Of a DNA stretch of 64,000 bases, positions 33,040 through 45,101 are shown in pieces. The position numbers and the translations under genes were made by a program. How positions within the stretch are numbered: position 1 is the stretch's first letter; each line of letters starts with the position of its first letter. The stretch covers positions 2,232,001-2,296,000 of the forward strand of contig JAIOWQ010000001.1 of NCBI GenBank assembly GCA_020975405.1, in the 5' to 3' direction. The notes beneath the pieces are model-generated. The model was not told the DNA's origin, made no database searches, and saw only the letters and a list, made by a program, of their open reading frames with translations. Source of the stretch: Keithomyces neogunnii (Eukaryota; Ascomycota; Sordariomycetes; Hypocreales; Clavicipitaceae).

Positions 33040-33563
33040 CCCTGGCTACCTCCGCAGATCAATTGGTTTCATGAATTATACTGTCGAGGGTCCAAGAGTG
33101 CACAAGTACCCAGCCTGCGTTGTGCTTGAGTGCCGATGACGTTGGTAGATTCTTATTTCTCTCCAACAGAAATGTCGATAGATGAGTGGCTCAACTTGTG
33201 GGCCTTAAGCACTGTGGCGGCTATTATTCAAAATCCCATTTAACTCGTGGCGCAGTGGAGATGCCCGAACGTGTCGCGCACGAGCGCGTTCTGGCGCGTC
33301 TCCCTTGGGTGCAGCATTTGAATTGCCCTTTTCGTCAACCAATTAACGAGTGTAGTTTACCCAAGTACTCTCGCACTTTGGAAGGGCTACATCCCACCAG
33401 TTTTGCCCTGTGCAAAGCAATTCAAAAGAGTGTTGTTCTTTTCTTTTTCTTCGTTACTTTCAACACAGAGCACCATCCCTCATGACGAGCTCACTTCCTA
33501 CCTAGCTCGAGCCGCAGATATTTCACACCTCGATTTGACGCATCGGCGAGTGGCTAACTCACA
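33040..33563. promoter_or_regulatory. shared divergent promoter, COX20 and pol2
   Basis: The 524 bp contain both upstream regions. ACGCGT-type MCB elements, usual for S-phase genes, are not evident as exact copies. GTGTCGCGCACGAGCGCG-type CG-rich text lies near 33270-33295. No specific site is assigned. Confidence 0.4.
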
Positions 33564-36500
33564 ATGCCCAACACCAGCCTGCGTAAGCCCCAAAAGGGCT
33601 TTCGTCGAGGAGGCAAATCAGCATATCATGGCCAACGGACTCGAACGTTCGCTGCCACGTCCAGAGCAGAAGGAACTTCGGCGGACGAGAGATGGGAGCG
33701 CACAAAACTTGCGCAAACGATAGACGAAAACTTTGGCTTCGGAAGATATGAAAGCGGAAAGAAGAAGGAAGGGTGGCTTGTAAATGTTCAGTCCACCGCC
33801 ATTGAAGACGAGAGGATACCCGGCGGCAGGGCTGCACTAGATTGTTACTTCATTGAACATGATGGCGCAACATTCAAAGCGACCATCGAATATGAACCTT
33901 ACTTCTTGATTGCCGTCAAGAAAGGCCACGAATCCGAGGTCGAAGAATGGCTCAAGCGAGTTCCTGGCGATGGCGTGGTCAAGTCCGTCCGCAGGGTAGA
34001 AAAGGATGATTTGAGCATGCCAAACCACCTGCTGGGCTATCGGCGAACCTTCCTAGAACTCAACTTTTCTAATATCAACGACCTCATGGCCGCCAGGAGG
34101 GATATTATGCCCATAGCAGAGAAAAACAGGAAGAACATGAATGCCATGGATGCATATGCCGAGGTTGCTACGTAAGTTTGATGCAGCAAATTTCTGTCCG
34201 AAAACTTGGTGTTTGACATGAAGATACAGGGCCAGTGGCAATTTTGACCTTTTCGATGATGCTTTACGACCTGATGAACGAACGACTAATTCATTCGCCG
34301 AGGCGAGTGACTATATTGTTGATATTCGCGAATATGATGTACCATACCATGTGAGAGTAATGATAGATTTGGGTGCGTGGGCTGGTCTTCTTTGTCCTTG
34401 GCCTTATCTACTACAAGCAGAACAGAAACCTGACACATGGAACAGATATACGAGTTGGCAAGTGGTATTATGTCGAAGTCAAACACGGAGTGACCAAAAT
34501 GCTACCAAACGAGGACCGGTCTCTGCCCGCGGATCCGGTAGTGTTGGCATTTGATATCGAAACAACCAAGCTTCCTTTGAAGTTTCCCGATGCTGCCATT
34601 GATCAAATCATGATGATTTCATACATGATTGATGGGCAGGGGTTTTTGATCACAAATCGAGAAATCATCTCTGAAGACATTGGCGACTTCGACTATACGC
34701 CGAAACCAGAATACCCCGGTCCCTTCATGATCTTCAACGAACCAAACGAGAAGGCTGTCATTGAGCGCTTCTTTCTTCACGTGAAAGAAGCCAGACCAAC
34801 CGTCATCGCGACTTACAACGGTGACTTCTTCGATTGGCCTTTTGTTGAAGCACGAGCGAGCGTCAATGGCATCGACATGTACCAAGAGATTGGATGGAAG
34901 AAAGACAACGAAGATCAGTTCAAGTGCAGTTACGGCGTCCACATGGACTGTTTCCACTGGGTCAATCGTGACTCATATTTGCCACAGGGCTCTCGCGGTC
35001 TGAAGGCTGTCACCGTTGCCAAGTTAGGCTACGATCCCGACGAACTCGATCCTGAACTCATGACGCCTTATGCCAGCGAACGACCCCAGACCTTGGCCGA
35101 GTACTCTGTATCCGATGCAGTTGCTACGTATTACTTGTACATGAAATACGTCCACCCCTTCATTTTCTCTCTGTGCACCATTCTCCCCTTGGGCGGTGAT
35201 GACACACTCAGAAAGGGTACCGGAACTCTGTGTGAGATGTTGCTCATGGTTCAAGCATATCAAAAGGAAATTGTACTACCCAACAAACACCAGTCTCCCA
35301 GGGAGGCATTTTGGGATGGTCACCTCTTGGACTCAGAAACTTACGTAGGAGGGCACGTCGAGAGTATTGAGGCAGGTGTCTTCCGAGCTGATATACCGGT
35401 AGATTTTGCTGTCGACACGGGAGCTATTGATGAACTTTTACGGGATATAGACGCAGCTTTGAAGTTTGTCATTACCGTGGAAGAGAAAAAGTCGCTGGAT
35501 GACGTTGAGAACTATGACGAAGTCAAGGAACAAATCGTTTCCAGGCTGATGAAGCTGAAGGAAACACCAAACCGAAAGGAACGGCCACTCATTTACCATT
35601 TAGATGTCGCGTCCATGTATCCCAATATCATGACAACCAACCGACTCCAACCCGACTCTATGATTAACGAATCGGACTGCGCGGCTTGCGATTTCAACAG
35701 GCCAGGCAAGACCTGTGATCGACGACTGCCCTGGGCTTGGAGAGGAGAATATATGCCCGCCAAGCGAGACGAGTACAATATGATTCGGCACGCCTTGGAA
35801 AATGAGAAGTTTCCAGGCAAGACACCACATGCGCCGATGCGAACATTTGAGGACCTGACCGCAGACGAACAAGCCGGTCTGGTGCGCAAGCGACTCCAAA
35901 CGTACTCACAAAAAGTCTACCACAAGATTCACGACTCGACTACCATAGTCCGAGAGGCCATCATTTGCCAGAGAGAGAATCCTTTCTACATCAATACCGT
36001 CCGAGACTTTCGTGATCGAAGATACGATTATAAAGGAAAGGCCAAAGTTTGGAAAGGCAAAACGGACTCCCTGAAATCCTCTGGTGCGACTGCAAGTGAA
36101 ATCGAGGCTGCCAAGAAGATGATTATCGTGTATGATTCTCTTCAGCTAGCTCACAAGGTCATTCTCAACTCCTTTTATGGCTATGTAATGAGAAAGGGTT
36201 CTCGATGGTATTCCATGGAGATGGCCGGAGTTACCTGCTTGACGGGAGCGACAATTATTCAGTTGGCACGCCAGCTCGTGGAGCGGCTTGGGAGACCCTT
36301 GGAACTGGATACTGATGGCATCTGGTGCATGCTCCCGGCCACCTTTCCCGAGAACTTTTCCTTCAAACTGAAGAACGGCAAAAAGCTGTCTATTTCATAT
36401 CCATGTGTCATGTTGAACCATTTAGTTCATGACAAGTTCACCAACCATCAATATCAGACGTTGGTGGACCAGAAAACATTCAAGTATGAAACCCACAGCG

Positions 36501-39500
36501 ACAATTCCATCTTCTTTGAGGTCGATGGCCCGTACAGAGCAATGATTTTGCCAACGTCCAAGGAGGAAGACAAAAATTTGAAAAAGAGATATGCAGTCTT
36601 CAACGATGATGGTAGTCTTGCTGAACTGAAAGGATTCGAAGTCAAACGACGTGGCGAGCTCAAGCTCATCAAAATCTTCCAGCAGCAGATTTTCAAATTC
36701 TTCCTGGATGGGGAGGACCTGGCACAGTGTTACAGTGCTGTGGCTAAAGTTGCCAATCGATGGCTTGATGTTCTTGACAACAAGGGATCGACCCTGGCAG
36801 ACGAGGAGCTCATGGAGCTGATCTCGGAGAACAGAAGCATGTCCAAGACACTCGAGGAGTATGGATCTCAAAAATCGACAAGTATTACCACGGCCAAGCG
36901 CCTTGCTGATTTTTTGGGCGAGCAGATGGTCAAGGACAAAGGACTAAACTGCAAGTTCATCATTTGCTCGCGGCCACGCAACGCGCCAGTTACTGAACGT
37001 GCCGTTCCTGTTGCCATCTTTTCAGCCGAGGAGTCTGTCAAAAGGACCTACTTGAAGAAATGGCTCAAGGAGGAACCCACCGACACTGACCCGAGGGCAC
37101 TCCTGGATTGGGACTATTACATAGAGCGTCTCGGTTCGGTCATTCAGAAGCTGATCACCATTCCAGCCGCCTTGCAAAAAGTCCGGAACCCAGTGCCACG
37201 AGTCCCGCATCCCGACTGGCTTCAAAGACGTATCAATATCAAGGATGACAAGATGAAGCAGAAAAAACTTACAGACCTGTTCAGCAAAGAGCCCCTCGGA
37301 GACATCACAAATCGCAATGCTGCCCGAATGGACGACTTTGAGGATTTTGGAAGCAAGCTCCTGAAGCCAAAGCAGGTCAGCACAGCGATTGCCTCTTCAC
37401 AACCAACGCCAACGGTCCAGAAACGCAAGTCGCCGGAACCTGCCGAGAACGCGGATCCCATGGCTGCGCTACCCAAAGTCATGCCGAGTCCGTCAGAGGA
37501 CTATGCTGCTTTCCTGAAGTACCAGAAGCAGAAGTGGAAGCTGCAGAAGCAAGCCCGAATTCGCAGACGGCAGTTGTTCGGCGATAGAAGGGGCATGACG
37601 GGCAACAACATCCAGCAGACGTTCATGAAACAGGCACACATGACCTTTATGAACACGTGGCAACTGCTTCACTTGCAAGCCACAGACAGTCCAGGCATCA
37701 TTACCGCTCATGTTTTGATCGATTCCAAGATACACACTTTGAGGCTCAATGTGCCTCGACAAGTGTTTCTCAATCTGAAGAGCAGCGAGCTTCCCGATGT
37801 TGATATTGCAGGCTGTGAAGTAGAGCAAGTTAACTACACTCTGCCGAACGGTCATCCCTCAAGTCATCTGTTTAAGCTCACTGTCCCGGAAGATGTTTAC
37901 TTCAACGAATCGGCCAAGTTCTCTCAGTTGTTCAACCACCCTAGCGTAGAAGGCGTTTACGAGAAGCAAGTACCGTTGAACATCCGAGCCGTGCTCCGTC
38001 TTGGAAATCAATGCACCATTGATGAGCAACAGCATGCGGTGCTCGGCAAGGGTCTGGAACAAGGGTTTGATCTATTTGGCTTGAAGCGACCTACAAAGAC
38101 GCGCACCTACTTGGAGTCATCTCCATTGGCTTACGTGTACATTTCTCACATCACGGCGGGAGAGCGACAGATCTTTGGCATCTTTTCGTCAACCTCGGAT
38201 CAAGGTCATATCATTATCTTGCAGAAAAACAAGGATTCCGGTCAAGACCTCCCTAATGCCACCAGAATGTACTCGGAAATGTTGGCCAAACGAGCGGAGG
38301 AAGCGGCTGGTACGAATTGGCAAGACTGCTTCCCGTATCAGGAAAAGGTCACGTTCAAAATCACCCAGGTGTCTACGCGTCGCAAAGTGCACTTGGAAAT
38401 TGGGGACGTGGTCAAGAAAATGCGAAAGGATGAATCCAGACCGCAAATGTTGGTGATTCAGTCTTCGCAGCGCAACCTTTTAGTCCACGACATTCCTGTG
38501 CTCGGGGAATTCCCTGTCCTACCCCTGAAGTACGATGCGGCAGACAGCTCTCTTCCACCACTAGGCTGGCAAGCCGTTGTGGTCAGACGGCTTGTCGGCC
38601 ACTACCTCGGCTTGGGCTCATGGATATTGCACCTTACCGCACTTGCGAGGTACGGTGACGTTCCCCTGTGTAACCTTGAACGGGAGGATCCTCGATTCCT
38701 GATCGATATTGCCTACGCCCGTCGGCTACAGGCCAACGGAGTTGTATTATGGTGGTCCGCCGGGCCAAGACCTGACCATGCCGGATATGAAAAGGATGAC
38801 GTCCTCGGTCCCTTGGACACTGTCAAGATGCCCAGTGTCAACAACCCAGGCACTTTTGCTTCAGTTTGCATCGACCTGGATGTAAGAAACTTGACAATCA
38901 ACACCATCCTCACGTCGTCGCTTATCAACGAATTGGAAGGCGCCGATTCGGTATCGTTCAACCCGACGGCCGACGGGTCCGAGACGTTGGCCTCGGACAA
39001 TGCCTTTGCAAACGCCGGCGTCCTTGTGCTTCGTGAGATGGTCAAGGCATGGTGGGCAGAGGCCTGTAGAGGGAGCACCATGGCCGATGTGCTGGTGCAA
39101 CATCTGGTGCGTTGGGTGGAGAACCCGGACTCGTTCATGTATGACCGAGCTCTGCACTACTACGTGCAGATGATGTCTCGAAAGGCTTTCCAGCAGCTCA
39201 TGGCGGACTTTAGGCGAGTCGGGTCGCAGGTGGTGTTTGCGAATGCCAACCGCCTGATTCTGCAGACGACAAAGGCCGAGGTTGGCAACGCCTTTGCCTA
39301 CAGCCAGTACATTATCAAGTCGATCAAGAGCAAGCCTCTGTTCCACTTTATCGATCTCGAGATCAAGGAATACTGGGACTACCTGGTGTGGTACGACGAG
39401 TTCAACTACGGCGGCAAGGGGTGCCAGGAAGTCATCGAGGCCGATGAGCAGAATCTGGAAACCATTATGCACTGGCAAATGGCGACGTTTCTTCCCGTGC

Positions 39501-40336
39501 GACTGCAGCCAACGTTCCAGGAATGGGTCATTGCCTTTATACAAGTCATGCACGGTCTCAAACGGGGCGCAAACAACGACGCCGATGGATCCACGCCTCG
39601 TCCAACGCAGTTGCCCAATCGCAACGACGAAGAAGGGGACAGGCAGATCATCCTGGGCAAGGCATACGAAAAGCCGCTGAAAAGGGCCATTGCCGGGCTT
39701 GTGGGCCAGCAAAAGAGGGAGCTGCTGCACCCGGAGCTGGCAGAAGACTACACTTTCCCCAGCCTGCCCGGCTCTCACCTCGCGCCGCGCAGTCCCGTCT
39801 TGGAGCTGGTCAAGTCTCTGATGCAGGTCTTATCACTCGACAAGAACATCACCCTCGAAGCGCGTCTGTTGCGTAAGGAGCTCTTGGCGCTCTTCGAGGT
39901 CCGCGAGTTCTCCAAGGAGGGCACGTTTGCGAATCCCTCCGAGAGCCTCAAGCTCGTGCAGATATCATGCGACAGCTGCACCATGGCCCGTGACCTGGAC
40001 CTGTGCAGAGACGAGCACCTGCAGGGAAGCGACGGCCGAGGCTGGCAGTGCGGCTTCTGCAACACCGAGTACGACCGCGTCGCCATCGAGGAGAGACTGC
40101 TGGGCATGGTGGAGGCGTGGAGCGTGGAATGGGCGACGCAGGATCTCAAGTGTTGTCGGTGCGGCGCGCTGCGCGTCAACGACTTGATGGAGCACTGCAC
40201 GTGTAGCGGCGAGTGGAAGGAGATTATGTCCCGCCAGGACGTTGTGCGGAGGTTGACGGTCATGAGGAAGGTGGCCAAGTATTACGGTTTGCGCATGCTG
40301 AGCGACGTTGTCGAGGGGCTGTTTTCGGACTCGTAG
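33564..40336 (+). CDS. pol2: DNA polymerase epsilon catalytic subunit A
   Basis: Pol2 is the leading-strand replicative polymerase with 3'-5' proofreading. There are three exons, 33564-34171, 34230-34372 and 34446-40336, giving 2213 residues, close to yeast (2222). Exonuclease motifs are FDIETTKLPLKFPDA (D287, E289), TYNGDFFDWPFVEAR and YSVSDAVATYY. Polymerase motif A is DVASMYPNI (D637), motif B is LNSFYGYVMRKGSRWY, and motif C is LDTDGIW (D872, D874). All catalytic acids are present, so both activities should be intact. The C-terminal half is the inactive polymerase-like module. It ends with paired cysteine sites CDSCTMARDLDLC...CGFC and CCRCGALRVND...CTCSG, used to bind Dpb2 and stabilise the complex. 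An IKDDKMKQKKLTDLFSKEPL segment sits between halves. Confidence 0.98.
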
Positions 40337-40965
40337 CATGGACGGGGAGCATTGATGGCGTTTTGGCGAACAAGGGGAGCTTACTTGTTTTGGTGGCAGG
40401 TTTTGTATATATTATTTCGGAGGTTTAGTCTATTCCTCGTCAAGTTTCAAAGTCATCTTGCCAAGTTGTGAGAACAACCAAGTGTCAGGTTTCCAATCTC
40501 ATAACTGTGCCCTGTTTTTTTTTTTTTTTTTTTTTTTTGGTTCGGTCTACTCCATGTCAAGTCTCAAATCTCTTGCCAAGTTGTTAAAACAGCCAAGTGT
40601 CACGTGTTTACAATGTCATATATCGTGCCTGTGACGTTGAACACGGCGCAGCGCAAGGCCCATTCCGAGGTCCAGGTCACGACCCATGGACCAGTGAATC
40701 TCCAACTCCCCATGATGCATTCACCATGTTCATGACGAGACCGGGCAGTGCGCAACTGGAGTCACCTGGGATCTAAATGCGACGACGCCCAAAAGCGAAC
40801 ACGCAGGACACTCGTCGACACTCGTCGCCACAACTCGAGTGTTCAACAATGCCCGCTGGAGACTGCAGCATCTAAAAAGGACGGCATGTCCTTCCCACCA
40901 CCGTGCGGAGTGCCAACTTCTCTAGCCGTAGCACCAGACTGTCGAGCGCAAGGCCCATTGACAAG
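40337..40965. other. region downstream of pol2 with a diverged direct repeat
   Basis: About 630 bp of non-coding sequence. It includes two related blocks of about 93 bp separated by a 24-base T run (listed separately). The right part would serve as the upstream region of the weak hypothetical gene that follows. Confidence 0.5.
40422..40634. repeat. diverged direct repeat around a poly-T tract
   Basis: Copy one (about 40422-40514) and copy two (about 40539-40634) share landmarks in the same order: GTCTATTCC/GTCTACTCC, GTCAAGT, TCTTGCCAAGTTGT, CCAAGTGTCA and GTGCC. A run of 24 T (40515-40538) lies between. The copies differ at many positions and by small gaps. Confidence 0.75.
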
Positions 40966-41577
40966 ATGATGATTCGAAACCCCAAGGCAGCCACGGGCAG
41001 GGCCGGCTCATCCCGGCCAACGGCCACCGAGGACAAGAGTCGCGACGAACCAGGCACCCCGTTGTCAACGGTGGCAGAAGCTGCGGCAGGCACTGATTCG
41101 ACGCCCGAGGGAGACAAGGGCCAGCGCCACGACTTTGGACGTATTTTCCAACCTGCTGAGTTGTCAGGTACGTTTCCCGTGCTCCTCCCGTCTGCCGGAT
41201 CCCAGCTGACGAATGCAGACCTCGGGTATACCAGGCCAAGCGGTGCCTGTAGATCACCAAGGACAAGTCTTTTTTGCGGCCAGTCTAGCTGTGACGCGCG
41301 GTCCGACCATGATCCAGATGACGAGCCACAGTCCTCCACGGTCACGATGTCGCAAGCCCAAGACGCCACAGATTTCTTGGGCCTTGAGGGTGAGAAATTG
41401 TCAGGTGGCGGCTCCAAGGAGCCCGACGGTCAATTGGACGCTATCAAGGAGGGAAAAGAGGAGGCGCAGCGGCTTTCCATCGTCCCAGAGGCTTTCGAAC
41501 CTATCGCTCTGACCAAAGAGGTGCTATGTTACAGTGAGCAAGCTATGCTCAAGCTGCAAAGCCAGCCGGTGTCTTAA
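40966..41577 (+). CDS. hypothetical protein, weak gene candidate
   Basis: An ATG-led frame of 203 residues beginning MMIRNPKAATGRAGSSRP. It contains an internal segment that looks like an intron (GTACGT at 41168 to GCAG at 41218, 51 nt with a GCTGAC branch-like site). Because 51 is a multiple of three, both spliced and unspliced forms stay in frame. Composition is polar with Ser, Pro, Asp and Glu, and no domain is seen. The stop TAA overlaps the stop of the converging CUE-domain gene. It could be a small lineage-specific gene or a chance frame. Confidence 0.38.
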   Translation: MMIRNPKAATGRAGSSRPTATEDKSRDEPGTPLSTVAEAAAGTDSTPEGDKGQRHDFGRIFQPAELSGTFPVLLPSAGSQLTNADLGYTRPSGACRSPRTSLFCGQSSCDARSDHDPDDEPQSSTVTMSQAQDATDFLGLEGEKLSGGGSKEPDGQLDAIKEGKEEAQRLSIVPEAFEPIALTKEVLCYSEQAMLKLQSQPVS

Positions 41578-43597
41578 CCGGCAAAACCACCTCTAGCCAT
41601 CTTTTTCGCCCGGGCGTCCCGCCTGTTATGATTTGCCCGGGAGCCCTTGTGTGCCTCCTTGTTTCTCCTTGCTGCTTCGGTTTCCTTCTCGCCAGTCGGT
41701 CCAGCGACATTGCCTCCTCGGCCGCCTCGTCCTCGGCCTCCTCTCCCACCCCTTTGAGCCCCTGCGTCAAAGTCGTCGTCTTCTGCCCCCGACCCCGCCG
41801 GGCTGGCTCTCCAGGCCGTAGGCTCAAGATGGGACTGTTGGCCGGTGAAAGCATACTTGGCCTCTAGCCTCTTCTTTTGCTGTGGGTTTCGGGCCAGCAT
41901 GACGGCCCAGCCCTCGATGGCTTCATCCGCCATGCCTGTTTCTTCCCTCAGTTTCGTCCGCGCATTGCCTCTTCTGGTGCCCGTGTCTCGGCCAAACATG
42001 CCCTCATCCGCTTGGTATGCTCGGAAGAGAATCTCTTCATTTCCATCCTTGGCCCCGTCGGCTTCCTGATTCAGCGTATCCACGGTGCCGCCAACATCGT
42101 CGGCGTCATATGTGTCGTCACGCTCATCGTCGTCGGAGTCAAACGATGCAAGCGCAGACAGAATGGCTGCTTTGTTTTGTGCCGTGGATTTCTCCTTAAG
42201 GAGCTCATCTGCACTCTTTTGCGGCTTCTTCCCGAAAGAAATTTTGTCCACGTCGGCACTGAGACGGTCAAAGTCGTCATTATCGAATGCATTTCTCCTC
42301 GTGGGGATTTGTGGCGGTGTAGACCGAGGCGCCATGTCTGGTCGTCGAGGAGCATCATCATGATGGGTTGATCTACGCATAGCCTAGTCAGCGAGTTGTG
42401 TTCGGTAGATTCTACACAAAGCTTAATCGAAACATCAGTAGCCTCCACATACAAAATCTCGCTCCTCTGTGCCGTAGCCAAATGCAATGGTAGTGATTCC
42501 GCCAGTAGATTCGCCACGACTTGCTCCACGTCGTCGCGGTACTCGTCGAGACACCTGGATACAAAACCTGCGCCGAGGTCCGGGAACAAGTCTTGAATCT
42601 GCGTTATCTGACTCATGCGGTGAATGTGCATTTCAGCCTGCACATGTTGATCCGTTTCCCGGCCCTTGCCCTTGTCAATCCTCCTCTTGGTGAATCGCCT
42701 AGGCCGTACCATTGGCCCCTTCTTGAACGACTCCAGGACGGCAATCCGCTTCTTGAGGCTCTCCGTTGCAGCGCCATGTTCCTCCGCTCTCCTCGTGAGA
42801 AGCTTCAACAGCGGCGTTGCAGTGACGACTTCTGCCACGAGTGAGTCGTTCACACCCAACGGCCCGGCCTTGTGCGCTTCAGCAGCACTCTTCAAGGCAA
42901 ACAGCTGGTCGCTCAGCATGGACCATTTCGGAGGTTCCGCCTCGCTAAGCCCAACCATGCACAAATAGGTAGTGGTGACAATGGCCCTTCTCAAAGGCGG
43001 GTTCATGACCTTGAAACACGCCACCAGGCCATCCAAGAAGTCTGATCCGGCAAGCAATTGTATACACGCATGTGGAGATGCGTGCAGCAAGGGATTCAGA
43101 GCAACGAGTTTAGACTCGACAAGGTTTACGTCGCCCTTGATGCCGGAATCGAGATGGGGAATCAGCAGTTTCTTGAGGGCGGCAAGAGACGCCTCAATGT
43201 GCGAGCTGCATGAATGCGTGCTGAAGAGCTGCGCCATGATTGGAGACGTGCGCTTCTTGGGATACACCCTCGCAAAGTCTGCGAGAAATGCACAGTCCAG
43301 TAGCTCGGGGGGGTTGACCAGCTTCAACAGCCGTGAGATGAGGTGGAACGTGGGCCGGAGCAGCCTGGCCGAGTTTGATGATATCGCGGGGGCCGCCGCC
43401 GTTTCCCGCACAAAGGTGCATGAGAATCTGACAAGAGACGAGTGCGTGTCCGTCTGCCTTTTGAATTCGTCATCTGAGAGGTCCAGGTAGGCCTGGCACA
43501 GCCTTGTCCACGCCTGCATCAGGGCGTCCCATTCTTGCTGTGGAAGCTGCTGCTGCCATGAGGCCCTTGGGAAGGCGGCCAATGCCGGGAGGGGCAT
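41574..43597 (-). CDS. CUE-domain protein, Cue3/ASCC2-like (ribosome quality control trigger complex)
   Basis: Cue3/ASCC2 proteins bind ubiquitin through a CUE domain and help split collided ribosomes. There are two exons, 42449-43597 and 41574-42383, giving about 652 residues. The N-terminal helical ASCC2-like region begins MPLPALAAFPRASWQQQ. The CUE domain is SQITQIQDLFPDLGAGFVSR to VEQVVANLLAES with its Asp-Leu-Phe-Pro core. The C-terminal half is charged and ends in a Gly/Arg-rich stretch (RGGRGGRGRGGRGG) plus a basic tail, typical of the fungal orthologues. The intron donor (GTGGAG) is unusual. The more standard GTATGT two bases upstream would break the frame, so the exact junction is the least certain part. 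It is divergent from the S20 gene. Confidence 0.85.
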
Positions 43598-44147
43598 CTC
43601 ACAGTATTCCACGCTGGCTGGTAGGAGAGTGTTTGTCGTAACCAGGGGAAAGGGGAAGGGGGAATGGGGAGATGGAGAATTGAATGATACGAAGCTTTGT
43701 CTCGCGGACTCGGCGTCATTCGTGTATATATACAGGCTTCATGCCGGATGATTCATCCTGATGATTCCCATGCGCAGCCGCAAGTGCACGCTAACGAATG
43801 GCGATGTCTCGCCGTAGCCGGACATGATAGGCCGGTACAGCGCCGTGACGTTGAAGCTCCCCAGTGGCCCACGCAAACGCAAAGAGGCAACTTGACCCCC
43901 CACGCTCAGCCAACCAGTGCCCCCAGAATCCGCTCTTGCGCCAAAATGGGACTAGCGTCCACAAAAAGCCCTACGATGCACACCCATATGCGAAAATGCC
44001 CTCCCCGCCAAAAAAAAAAAAGGTCCGTCAATCTTGCGCCCTGCAAACCACAAAGCACTTCATCACTTTGCCGATACGTCGCCGCTTCCTCGCGTTCGAG
44101 TCGTGAAGTTCTTTTCTCCTCCCAGATCCAACAACACACCAGCTACA
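43598..44147. promoter_or_regulatory. shared divergent promoter, CUE-domain gene and rps20
   Basis: These 550 bp separate oppositely transcribed genes. The rps20 side is pyrimidine-rich just before the ATG (CTTTTCTCCTCCCAG), typical for ribosomal protein genes. No other site is assigned. Confidence 0.5.
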
Positions 44148-44678
44148 ATGTCTTACAACAAGGCCGACAAGGAGATTGGCGAGGCCCCCGTATGTTCTAC
44201 CGCATCATTCCCGCACCATCTACACCATGTTCGCAGCTCGCCCGCATACTGACCCTTGGATTTCCCAATTCTGCAGAAGGCCCACAAGATCCGCATCACT
44301 CTCACCTCCCGCAAGGTCAACGTCCTCGAGAAGGTCTGCGCCGAGATCCTCGAGCGTGCTAAGAGCAAGGACCTGCGCGTCAAGGGCCCCGTCCGCCTGC
44401 CCACCCAGATTCTCAAGATCACCACCCGCAAGACTCCTTGCGGTGAGGGTTCCAAGACCTGGGATTCTTACGAGATGCGCATTCACAAGCGTCTCATCGA
44501 GTACGTGCATATTCGCAAAGGAGCTACTTCCTTTGAGCAAATCGCGGTCACCGTGGCACGTTTGTACTGACCTTTTTTTCCCTCCTTGTATAGTCTCCAC
44601 GCCCCTACCGAGGTAGTCAAGCAGATCATTGTCAACATCGATGCCGGTGTCGAGGTCGAGGTCACCATTGCTGCTTAA
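44148..44678 (+). CDS. rps20: 40S ribosomal protein S20 (uS10)
   Basis: uS10 is a small-subunit head protein of the cytosolic ribosome, also a contact point in ribosome-collision signalling. There are three exons, 44148-44189, 44277-44500 and 44594-44678, giving 116 residues, the normal length. The text MSYNKADKEIGEAP|KAHKIRITLTSRKVNVLE is the expected start. Conserved parts are VRLPTQILKITTRKTPCGEG, SYEMRIHKRLIDLHAPTEVV and the C-terminal VNIDAGVEVEVTIAA. Introns interrupt after codon 14 and within the GAT of IDL. Next to it lies the CUE-domain gene, also tied to ribosome quality control, but adjacency alone proves no functional link. Confidence 0.97.
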
Positions 44679-45101
44679 GCGGAGACCTGTTGGCTAGCCC
44701 ACGCGGAATATGAGGTGCAAAATGTACTCGGCTCAGACAGTTTAAATACACTGGTTGTGTGCAATGACTTGATGCGCGCGTGAAATGTGAACCTTTGTCG
44801 TAGGGAGGAAACTGGAGGGAAGGGCCTGGTAAGAATGGGAAAGGGGCAGCATCGTATGTGAGATTTGCATTTGCTCAATACCGCCGAGCCTAGCTTGACG
44901 CCACGACTAATGGCATGCTATTCCATCTATATGTACAGCTTTGTCCAAAAAGAAATCAAAAAATCACCAAATATCTGCTACCATGATTTGCCGGATAAAT
45001 CCCATCAAACGCCGTGATATGCTTCAGCTCACACGCTCTAGTCTCTTGATACACTTGCGTTATCGCTAGCTATGAGCAAAAGTGAAAACATCTTGAATTG
45101 T
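44679..45101. other. convergent intergenic region, rps20 and nucleoporin gene
   Basis: About 420 bp of 3' flanking sequence for both genes. No coding frame of note. Confidence 0.5.
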
